A stretch of 64,000 bases of DNA from Betaproteobacteria bacterium (GTDB taxonomy: Bacteria > Pseudomonadota > Gammaproteobacteria > Burkholderiales > Casimicrobiaceae), in assembly GCA_016720425.1 (NCBI GenBank), contig JADKKQ010000008.1:62001-126000 (forward strand). The letters are read 5' to 3'. The position numbers and the translations under genes were made by a program. Each line of letters opens with the position of its first letter. Position 1 is the first letter of the stretch. Below, in pieces: positions 9,801 through 17,973 of the stretch. The notes under the pieces were generated by a model. The model saw only the letters and a list, made by a program, of their open reading frames with translations. It had not been told where the DNA came from and searched no databases.

Positions 9801-10748
9801 CTGCAGGCGCAGGGACGTTCGGCCGAGGCGCTGCAGTGGGCCGAGCAGGCGGCGCGCGAGGCGGAAGCTGTCGACGATGCCGAGACGCTGGGCAACGCGT
9901 ACTTCGTCCAGGGATGGGCGCACGGCGTGCTCGGCAAGGAGGGCGCCGAGGCGCTGATGCTGAAGTCGCTGGAGGCGTACCGAAAATCCGGCAACCGTGT
10001 GCGGCAAGCGAGCATCCTGTCGAACCTGGGTGCGGCGTGCTACTTCGAGGGCCGCTGGGACGACGCGATGGCCTACTACGAGCGGGGCCGCGAGGAATCG
10101 CTCCGGGTCGGCAATCTCGTCCACGCCGCGGCGGCGCGGTTGAACGTGGCGGAGATCCTGACCGACCGCGGCGAACTCGCCGAGGCCGAGTCGCTGCTGC
10201 AGCAGACGCTGCCGTTGTGGAAGTCGTCGGAGTACCGCTACTTCCTCGGCGCCTGCCACTGGATGCTGGGCCGCGTCTCGCTGCGCGGCAATCGCCTCGA
10301 CGAGGCGCTGGCGCGCTTCGACGAGGCGCGGAAGCTGCTGCTGGAGGTCGGCGCCGAGCACGAGGTGCTCGACATCGACGCCCGGGTCGCCGAGTGCCGC
10401 CTGCTCAAGGGCGACCCCGACTCGGCGCTCGCCGCCGCCGAGGAGATGCTGGGACGGACCGACGCCGCGGAAGCCGTCGCGCGGCTGACGCCGCCGCTGC
10501 AGCGCGTACGCGGCTACGCGATGCTGCTGCAGGCCGATCCCTTCGGCGCCCGCGAGGCCTTCGAGGCGAGCGTGGCGGTCGCGCGCGAGCGCAACGACGC
10601 GTTCGAGCTCGCGCTGACACTGAACGCGCTGACCGAGCTCGACCGCCTCGAAGGCGTGGAACCGCCGCAGGAGATGGTCGACGAAAGCCGCGCCATCCTG
10701 GCCAAGCTGAAGGTCAGGGCGCTGCCGCCGGTGCCGGCGATCGGGTAG
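6870..10748 (+). CDS. Two-cyclase-domain sAC-like protein with ATPase and TPRs
   Basis: A 1292-residue cytoplasmic protein. Two cyclase homology domains come first. Domain 1 (about 45-200) has the metal-type motifs FVDISGFT and KFGGDALLLWF. Domain 2 (about 265-430) lacks the first metal Asp (FIRYEG) but keeps the MGDAVNLAARV motif with its Asn and Arg, which domain 1 lacks. The pair could therefore form one composite active site. A P-loop ATPase follows (GQPGVGKTRLLE, about 483-494), then many TPR-like repeats from about 840 to the end. This order matches the animal soluble adenylyl cyclase type. The start ATG at 6870 is chosen because the conserved sequence begins about 30 residues later; upstream in-frame sequence is relic DNA. 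Product nucleotide is not established. Confidence 0.85.
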   Translation: MSDEPPPNAAAPASATAANQPSGAQRVALYVPRILQQHLGAGAPQRSWMREGSAAFVDISGFTALSEQLARKGREGAEQIAETIGGSFEHVLQVAYASGGSLLKFGGDALLLWFEGDAHVVRASQAAVLMRRKLDEVGRIDLPDAQVTLRMSQGVHSGLFHFFAVGTTHVELLPTGPGWSRLVAMEQAASAGEILLSTQTAALLPAACLGAALGPGVLLNEVPGEIAERPLVPRPNVPPATLAHCLSPAVRAHVVGGGGSSEHRPVTIAFIRYEGTDALIAAQGPEAAAEALHQLVSVVEAATEAQDVALLASDLDADGGKLILTAGAPKVTGDDEERMLLAVRRILDADLPLPVRIGVNRGSVFAGDIGPAYRRTYTVMGDAVNLAARVMSKATPGSVYATADVLERSNTLFETTEIEPFAVKGKAERVQAWSLGRAKGSRSRPVSLQRLPLTGRNAELGVVRKILGGMRSGAGHLVEVVGQPGVGKTRLLEAMRDAAVGFKKLHNTCEAYTSSTPYAVWRDLLREQMEIARDAPDAEVEARLREAIAAKLPDVEPWLPLIAAALGLNVPPTPEVEMLADKNRRAKLHEAVGRFLEAMMPGPAFIEIENAHHMDEASTELLTALAGTLAARRWLFGVARRPAPAGFTAPEAPGVTRIELHPLAPPDALRMAQLATQGNPLPAHVVEGVAQRSGGNPQFLRDLLRFALESGGLVGLPDSAEAAAMARIDALAPEDRAVVRRAAVFGLTFHPRMLAWFDDAEDPPPPGEDAWTRLADLFDEDGDGYLRFRQSLLRDTAYEGLPFKLRRRLHTTVAAHVEAEADHPDEVADILSLHYSAAGEHGPAWRYSTLAAKRAESAYAFVEAARLYARGLEAGARMPELAKLEVGHVQESLADCWYRASEYRKALEAYTAAQALVAGHRLLEADVLLKLSRVEEKLGQYPEALRWVERAREALEGQQGPDAARQAAQASAWYATVLQAQGRSAEALQWAEQAAREAEAVDDAETLGNAYFVQGWAHGVLGKEGAEALMLKSLEAYRKSGNRVRQASILSNLGAACYFEGRWDDAMAYYERGREESLRVGNLVHAAAARLNVAEILTDRGELAEAESLLQQTLPLWKSSEYRYFLGACHWMLGRVSLRGNRLDEALARFDEARKLLLEVGAEHEVLDIDARVAECRLLKGDPDSALAAAEEMLGRTDAAEAVARLTPPLQRVRGYAMLLQADPFGAREAFEASVAVARERNDAFELALTLNALTELDRLEGVEPPQEMVDESRAILAKLKVRALPPVPAIG

Positions 10749-10759
10749 TGTTCATCGAA

Positions 10760-10790
10760 GCGAAAAGCGGCCGCGAGGGCCGCTTTTCGC
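10760..10790. terminator. Bidirectional rho-independent terminator
   Basis: A 13-bp perfect stem, GCGAAAAGCGGCC pairing with GGCCGCTTTTCGC around a short GCGAG loop, lies between two convergent genes. The A/T run within the stem serves both strands. Confidence 0.75.
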
Positions 10791-10819
10791 ACCGACGGTC
10801 AAACGCGCTCAGTCGCGGA

Positions 10820-12541
10820 TCAGCACCGGGTCGTCGAAATCGATGAAAGTCGTCGACACTGGATGCAAGCCGGATAGGGGCCGGCCGGCGGCGTGCCGTC
10901 GCAATAATCGAGATCCGCGGAGTGCAATGTCGTCCGCACCTCGCGAACCGTGCACGCCTTCTCTCCGCCAGGCATCGACGTTGCGACCAATTCGGTATCG
11001 AGACAGGTCTTCACGGGGACACGGTTGGCCTTGGTGCACGCAGTATCCGCGCAGCGCTTCGTAATTCCAACGGGCAGTCCGGTGGTCGAATCGACCCACT
11101 CGGACTTCCAGGTCACGGTGTAGAGTAACGTGGCCCTTGGCTGAGAAGTGAGATCCCAGACGAAGCTCACCCCACCCTCGGGCACCGTCCTGAGGAGTTG
11201 GTCGACGCTCGGACCCGTTCCGCGGATGTTGTTGGTCCACGTCCAGTTGACCGGCACGCAAACACCCGACTTGTTCGGCCCCCGCACGCCCTCCGCGAAT
11301 CCGGAGTCGTGCGACAGTGCGCTGACCGGATCCGAAGCCTTGAACAACGCGGCGGCATTTACCGTGGCCGGATTCGGCATGGTGTTGGGATCACAATCCA
11401 GACCACTCTTGGCCTGCACGCCGAACGACGAGGATGTCTGCTCGTAGTACTTGTCGTCGATCGTGGCAAAAACCTTGACCGTGCATGGACCCGGGCTGCC
11501 GCCGAAGGTGAGCGATGCGAAGGTCGCAACGCCATCCACTGCGGATACGAAGGTCGGAGCGAGCGTGCAAGTCGAATTCGAACCAGCTACCACGGCGACA
11601 CCCAGATCCACCCGTCCTTCGAAGCCGGGAATCGGCGTGCCGTTGACATCGACAAACTTGACGACGATGTCCTGGGTGCTCGGTGTCCCCGTAACGACGC
11701 TGGTGGGCAGCGGCGCAAACACAAGCTTGCCGACGACGTTGAATGCGGCCGTCGGCACCGATGTGCCCACTCCCGCTACCGCTGCGGTGAGTTGGCAACC
11801 GGTCCCTGTGGTCGAGCTCTTCAGCGAGCCGAATTCCGCGACTCCGGATTGGGTCGTAGCCGACAGGCTCGACGACGTGAAGCTGCCACTGGTGCATTGG
11901 CTCGCCAACGTGACAATCGTCCCATCGGCTGCAGCCGCGCCATTCCTGACCACCGTGACGCGGAGCGCCGTGGGCGTCGGGACCGCCGGGGCGGTCAGTG
12001 CCTGGGTGGAAACGACCTGGTTGACGTAGGCGTCCTTGGGGACGTTGGTGGAGACGGAGCAAACCGCGGCGTTGACGGTTGTCTTGACGTCTGTGTTCGC
12101 CTGCGTGAACGGGTTGCTCGGCGTGCTCGGCGAGCCCGTCCAGGCCCCTCCCGACCAGTAGATAGTCCCGTTGGCGCAGTCCCCGGCGTTGGCAGAAACC
12201 GTCAGGGTGACCGTCAGCGTAGCGCCGACCTTGGTTGGGGAAAGATCGGTGATGGTCAGACTATTGGAACCGAAGGCACTGGGGGTGCCCTTCTTCGCCG
12301 ACGACGTGCTGGCGCCGGTGATCGTTACCGCGCCGGGGGTTCCCGTGATGGTGACCGAGTTGAACGATGAGTTGCCTGTGTCCGCATTCTTGAACGTGAT
12401 GCTCACGGTCTTCGAAGTGCCGGCATTGATCGAGCCCGTAGCGCCCAGCGTGAACGTCTTGTTCTGAGCGAATCCCGGTGCAGCGAATGCGGCGAGGGCC
12501 AACGACAGCAACGAAAAAACGATGGTGCGCAAACTGTTCAT
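10820..12541 (-). CDS. Secreted protein with Ig-like repeats, unknown function
   Basis: A 573-residue exported protein. The signal peptide is clear (MNSLRTIVFSLLSLALAAFA, cleavage after GFAQ), with ggagac 5 bases before the ATG at 12541. The mature part is rich in Thr, Ser, Val and Gly and looks like several beta-sandwich, Ig-like or DUF11-type domains, for example the SKTVSITFKNADTG and GKLVFAPLPTSVVTGTPSTQ regions. A cysteine-richer tail follows. I recognise no enzyme. The last residues in this frame (QCRRLSSISTTRC) look unnatural; a one-base shift would give VSTTFIDFDDPVLIRD and a stop at 10809, so the true end may be slightly different. It is a single gene ended by the terminator at 10760. 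Confidence 0.7.
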   Translation of the reverse strand: MNSLRTIVFSLLSLALAAFAAPGFAQNKTFTLGATGSINAGTSKTVSITFKNADTGNSSFNSVTITGTPGAVTITGASTSSAKKGTPSAFGSNSLTITDLSPTKVGATLTVTLTVSANAGDCANGTIYWSGGAWTGSPSTPSNPFTQANTDVKTTVNAAVCSVSTNVPKDAYVNQVVSTQALTAPAVPTPTALRVTVVRNGAAAADGTIVTLASQCTSGSFTSSSLSATTQSGVAEFGSLKSSTTGTGCQLTAAVAGVGTSVPTAAFNVVGKLVFAPLPTSVVTGTPSTQDIVVKFVDVNGTPIPGFEGRVDLGVAVVAGSNSTCTLAPTFVSAVDGVATFASLTFGGSPGPCTVKVFATIDDKYYEQTSSSFGVQAKSGLDCDPNTMPNPATVNAAALFKASDPVSALSHDSGFAEGVRGPNKSGVCVPVNWTWTNNIRGTGPSVDQLLRTVPEGGVSFVWDLTSQPRATLLYTVTWKSEWVDSTTGLPVGITKRCADTACTKANRVPVKTCLDTELVATSMPGGEKACTVREVRTTLHSADLDYCDGTPPAGPYPACIQCRRLSSISTTRC

Positions 12542-13201
12542 TGCGTGTCTCCCTGGAGAGCCGTTGAACCTCTTCGGATCGCTCCCGCTGACGCCGGAAC
12601 GCATTGTATGCGGTGGCTCGGGCTGGGCAGTCCTTCGGTGCTGCGCGACTATGCCGGTATCGAGACGCAATTGCAATGCCGAATATTCGACAAACGCTTG
12701 ATTTGCAATGCCGTTGTCATAGCGCGCCCGGTAGCGAGTGCCAAACAGGTGCAAGACTCACCGCGACCTGTCGTGTTCAGAGGACGAGGGTAAGTACTCT
12801 GCCCCGGTCCGGGGCATGGCCGGCGGATTTTCGCCGGTTGCGGCCACGGGCATTCGCAGCACGTGCCTGGATGCATCGGTCAACGAATGCAAGCGTGAGA
12901 GCGGGCCGCCTTCGGCCGTGGTCTTTCGGGCGCGGGATGTCGGCCTGCCTGGCGACGCGTCGCGCAGGCAGTACGTTGAGCGCGCGGCCGGGGTCAACAC
13001 AACCCAAGAGAGGTGTGATTGGCGCGACCCGTGGGCCGGATCTCCAGGGTGTAGCCGACAGATCGGACCAAACCGCCTCGGCTGTCAGCCGCCTGCGCCA
13101 GGGCGTGCCCGTCAGAAATGCTTTTCGGCCGGAAAAAGCATCCAGCGGCCTTCTAAGCGGCATAGGGCTCCGCCGCGGGACTGGCGCTGCCCCTCGAACT
13201 G
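12542..13201. other. 660-bp gene-poor interval
   Basis: No convincing gene is seen between the secreted-protein gene and the end of argG. Open frames here have arginine/proline-rich, low-quality translations. Two direct copies of TTGCAATGCCG occur near 12670 and 12704, upstream of the secreted-protein start, and could be a regulator site. A hairpin near 13118 is listed separately. Confidence 0.4.
13118..13141 (-). terminator. Possible terminator of argG
   Basis: ATGCTTTTC and GGAAAAAGCAT form a near-perfect stem around a GGCC loop, 60 bases after the argG stop. There is only a weak T-rich tract after it on the minus strand. Confidence 0.4.
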
Positions 13202-14629
<1,428 letters not shown>

Positions 14630-14768
14630 TCAATGCTACCGCACTCCGCCGGTACCCGCAGGGGGTGCATTGCAGCGGCGTCGACGATCCGCGGCGCCGG
14701 GCACGGCTTGTGCTTTTCCGCCAGCATGGGTTCGACGACCCGAATGGAGAACGACCAAGGAGTCCGTC

Positions 14769-14933
14769 ATGATCGACGTCGAGATGCGCCGCCCGGTTCT
14801 GGATTGCGAGCCACCCCCCAACGTGCCGTCTTCCGACGAGATCGAGCTCGCCGAGGCGCTGCTGCACCGGCTCGAGGCGCGCTACCTCGGGCGTCAGGAA
14901 TCCGCGGGCGTGCCCGCCAGCGCGCCGGGATAG
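14769..14933 (+). CDS. Small hypothetical protein (54 aa)
   Basis: A short acidic protein with a very good ribosome site (AAGGAG, 6 bases before the ATG at 14769). The sequence has a proline-rich start and a helical segment EIELAEALLHRLEARYLG. I do not recognise a family. Its last 40 bases overlap the end of the opposite-strand GTPase gene. It is divergent from argG across a 208-base gap. The strong ribosome site is the main reason to accept it. Confidence 0.5.
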   Translation: MIDVEMRRPVLDCEPPPNVPSSDEIELAEALLHRLEARYLGRQESAGVPASAPG

Positions 14934-16363
14934 AGTTCGTCGAGCAGCGCGCGGGCCGCGGCGCCGAGCGTCTGGCGCAACCGGTCGTCGAGAGGCGCGG
15001 GGTCGCTGCCCGGGACCCGCAGTGACCAGATCCGCGCCAGTTCCGGCTGCCGCGCGGCGACGGTGCGGGCGACCAGTTCGCGCCAGAACGGCGGGTACTC
15101 GGCCTCCTTCCACTCGCCGCGACCGCGCCCGTAGTGGGCCACCGCGAGGTAGCGCAGCAGCGCCGAGGTGACGAGGCCGTCGAGGAAGGCGTCGTCCCAG
15201 CGCACCGTCGCCTCGGTCTTGCCGCGGGCGACGTTGACGCCCCGCGCCACCCCGGCCGCACCGAGGGCGCCCAGCACCGCGCCGGCGAGCATCCCGGCGC
15301 CGAAGGTCAGGCCGCCGGACGCGAGATCGGCGCCCAGGCCCGTCAGGGCGCCGGAGACGAGCCCGCCCATCACCGCCGCCTTGCCTTCGTCGACCGGCGC
15401 GTCGGTGCGGACGTCGCCGGCGAGCCGGGCGAGCACTTCCGCGGCGGCGCGGCCTTCCAGTCCGTGGACGGCGATCAGTGCCGCGGTGCCGGCCTGGAGG
15501 TCGGCCTCCAGGCGCGCGCTCATCTCGCGCACCGCCTGCGCTTCCGGCGCCTCGTCCGGCGAGCGGGTGACGCCCAGCGACCGGCCGAGCTTGGCCAACA
15601 GCGGGTCGGCCGGCAGCAGCACGCGGTCGACGGCGGCGCGGGCGATCGGGCCGGCGAGGGCGGCGATCGCGGCGTCGAACTGGGCCATCCGGCGGGCCGT
15701 CCAGGCGTCGACCAGGCGCTGGAGGAGCGGGCGTCGCGCCTCCGGCAGCGCGCGCAGGACCGCGGCGAACAGCGCGCGCTCCTGCACCCAGCAGCGGGCG
15801 AATGCGTCCAGCGTCAGCACTTCGCGCACGCCGGTCCATGGCGCCAGCGCGTCGCGCCAGCGGGCGGCGTCGGCCGCGTCGTCGGCGCTGCCCTTCGGCG
15901 GTCCGGTCTGGTTCAGCAGCACGATCACCGGCTTGCCGATCCAGTCCAGCACCGCGAGTTCCGGCGCGAGGTAGCCGGCGTCGCCCGGCTCTTCGGCGGC
16001 GTTGACGAGATACAGCACGGCGTCGGCCTGGTCGCGCACGTTGCGCACCGCCAGCTGCGTCAGCCAGAAGGTCCGGTCGCGAAAGCGATCCCAGACCTCG
16101 GACAGGAACCAGCCGATGGGGTTGCCTTGCTGGCGGAGGCGCTTGGCGAGGCGCACGCTGTCGCCGAAGCCGGGGGTGTCCCAGAGGATCAGCGCGTCGC
16201 CCGCTGCGGTGTCGACCAGCGTGTAGGGCGTCGCCTCGGCGGTGACGTGCGGGGCGTCGCGGACCTCGCCGACGTCGCGGCCCAGCAGCGTGCGCGCGAG
16301 CGTGGTCTTGCCGGCGTTGGTGTGCGAGATCAGCGACAGGTCGACTGTCGCGCCGGCGTTCAT
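14894..16363 (-). CDS. DUF3482 GTPase-like protein
   Basis: A 489-residue protein with an N-terminal GTP-binding domain and a C-terminal DUF3482-type region. The P-loop is SHTNAGKTTLARTLLG (about residues 13-28), the G3 motif is WDTPGFGDS (about 60) and a G4-like motif is LLNQTG. A glycine-rich hydrophobic segment (GLTFGAGMLAGAVLGALGAAG) lies in the C-terminal half and may touch the membrane. Its ATG overlaps the stop of the upstream DUF2868 gene by four bases, so the two are translationally coupled. This two-gene unit recurs in betaproteobacteria; its role is not known to me. Confidence 0.85.
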   Translation of the reverse strand: MNAGATVDLSLISHTNAGKTTLARTLLGRDVGEVRDAPHVTAEATPYTLVDTAAGDALILWDTPGFGDSVRLAKRLRQQGNPIGWFLSEVWDRFRDRTFWLTQLAVRNVRDQADAVLYLVNAAEEPGDAGYLAPELAVLDWIGKPVIVLLNQTGPPKGSADDAADAARWRDALAPWTGVREVLTLDAFARCWVQERALFAAVLRALPEARRPLLQRLVDAWTARRMAQFDAAIAALAGPIARAAVDRVLLPADPLLAKLGRSLGVTRSPDEAPEAQAVREMSARLEADLQAGTAALIAVHGLEGRAAAEVLARLAGDVRTDAPVDEGKAAVMGGLVSGALTGLGADLASGGLTFGAGMLAGAVLGALGAAGVARGVNVARGKTEATVRWDDAFLDGLVTSALLRYLAVAHYGRGRGEWKEAEYPPFWRELVARTVAARQPELARIWSLRVPGSDPAPLDDRLRQTLGAAARALLDELYPGALAGTPADS

Positions 16364-17838
16364 GGGGCGTCCCGTTCGGGTTCCGGCCCGGCCAGCGCCG
16401 CGTCGATGGCGGCGTCGGCCGCGGGCAGGTCGGGTGCGCCGAGGTCGACGTGAATCGCCGTGAGGCGCCGCGCGGCGAGGAAGTCGTCCCACAGCACGCG
16501 GCGCTCGCGCAGCCGCGCGGCGTCGTCGGGCCAACGGGCGCGAAATGCCGACTGGTCGACGAACACCAGCAGCGGCTGCGCTGGGTCGCGTCGCGCGGTG
16601 AGCACCGAGAGGAAGGCGCCGTGGGCTTCCTCTTCCGGTGTGGCGGTGAGATTGAACAGCGCGATCACCGGGCCCTGGCCGTCGAGACCGCCGCGCCGGG
16701 CGAACGTGTCCTCGTCGCCGTACGCCACCGGCGCCTCGACCGTCAACGCCGCGCTGCCGCCGAAAACCCGCGCGGCGATCGCCTCCAGCCCGGCGAGCGC
16801 GGCCGGCGGTGTTGCGTAGCTGTACGGTATCACCCGCAGGCGCACCGGCCCGCCGCGAAAGCCGCGCAGCAGGCGCTGGAAGTACGGCTCGGCCAGCGGC
16901 AGCGGGAGGCGCCCGGCGCGGTACCGCTCGACCAGGCCAGCGCCGGCGGCGAGGACGAGCCGCGGCACGACGACGATCGCCAGGATGCTGGCGGCGAGGA
17001 GGTGCAGCCAGCGGGCGGCGCTCTCGCCGGCGGGGGTGCGGATCGCCTCGATCTCGGCGACGCCGGGAACCGCCAACCCGGTGAGCCACGATCCCGGCGC
17101 GAGCGCGACGGCCAGCAGCGCCCGGACCTGCGCGGCGTCCAGAAACGTGCTTTCCCAGCCGGCGCGGTACTCGAAGGCGAGACCGCGCAGGTACAGCCCG
17201 GCGATCACGCCCATCGCCAGCGCAGCGGCGGCCCAGTGCAGGATGCGCGCGCTGCGCGCCGCGTACAGCGGTGCTGCCCGCCGGGACCAGTCCGTCGTCA
17301 GCGCCGCGATGCACGAAGTGATCGTGGCCTCGCGGTCCGGAGCGGCGGCGAGCGGGCTCCGGTCGCGCCGGCCGCCGCGGCCGGCGAGGCGCGTCACCAG
17401 CGCGCGCAGCGGCCCGGGCGGGCGGGCGCCGCCGTAGCGGACGACGTAGCCGACCGCGAGCGCGACGTAGACGCCCAGGTTCCAGGCCAGCAGCGCGAAC
17501 ACGGGCGGCGCCAGCAGGTTGACGCGCTGGGCACCGCCGATGCGGTCGACGGCGACGCCGAGGACCAGCGCACCGACAACGATCGACCAGCCGACCCAGG
17601 GGCGCCAGCGCAGCGCGCGGACGGCGCGCGGCAGGCTGGGGTGGGTCTCGCCGATGCGTTCCAGCGTCAGCCGGGCGCGGCGGGCGATGAACGTGGGGGC
17701 TTCGGCGTGCTCGCCGACGACCTCGGCCGCGGCGCGGCTGGCCCAGCTGCGGTCGGCGTCGGTCCACAGCAGGCGCGCGCGGTCGCGCGTCTCGACGGCG
17801 CGCATCGCCGTCACCTCAAGCGCGGAAAACTCGTCCAT
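16360..17838 (-). CDS. DUF2868 membrane protein
   Basis: A 492-residue protein of the DUF2868 family. It begins MDEFSALEVTAMRAVETRD. Hydrophobic segments near residues 83-105, 115-140 and in the 200-290 region suggest four or so membrane spans, and the C-terminal third is soluble and contains VIPYSYATPPAALAGLEAI and PVIALFNLTATPEEEAHGAF. The start at 17838 is chosen over an upstream GTG-type extension because homologous sequence starts here. The stop overlaps the next gene's ATG. The partner is the GTPase-like DUF3482 protein, so the two probably act together at the membrane (inference). Confidence 0.83.
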   Translation of the reverse strand: MDEFSALEVTAMRAVETRDRARLLWTDADRSWASRAAAEVVGEHAEAPTFIARRARLTLERIGETHPSLPRAVRALRWRPWVGWSIVVGALVLGVAVDRIGGAQRVNLLAPPVFALLAWNLGVYVALAVGYVVRYGGARPPGPLRALVTRLAGRGGRRDRSPLAAAPDREATITSCIAALTTDWSRRAAPLYAARSARILHWAAAALAMGVIAGLYLRGLAFEYRAGWESTFLDAAQVRALLAVALAPGSWLTGLAVPGVAEIEAIRTPAGESAARWLHLLAASILAIVVVPRLVLAAGAGLVERYRAGRLPLPLAEPYFQRLLRGFRGGPVRLRVIPYSYATPPAALAGLEAIAARVFGGSAALTVEAPVAYGDEDTFARRGGLDGQGPVIALFNLTATPEEEAHGAFLSVLTARRDPAQPLLVFVDQSAFRARWPDDAARLRERRVLWDDFLAARRLTAIHVDLGAPDLPAADAAIDAALAGPEPERDAP

Positions 17839-17973
17839 CGTGCCGGATTCTACCCGCGGGGGGCCGGCGTCGCGGCGGGGTGCCGGCACAGCGTCCGAAA
17901 TCCGCGGCCCCGGCGCCAGTCCGGTTTATCATCCGTCCACCGGCGGGCCGAATGCCCGGGACACCCCCTCATC

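Noticed and set aside
6315..10361. A 1348-residue frame antisense to the sAC-like gene
   Set aside because: Its translation is Arg/Gln/His-rich and mirrors the codon bias of the real gene. Only the 6490-6625 part resembles a protein, and that is the argG relic.
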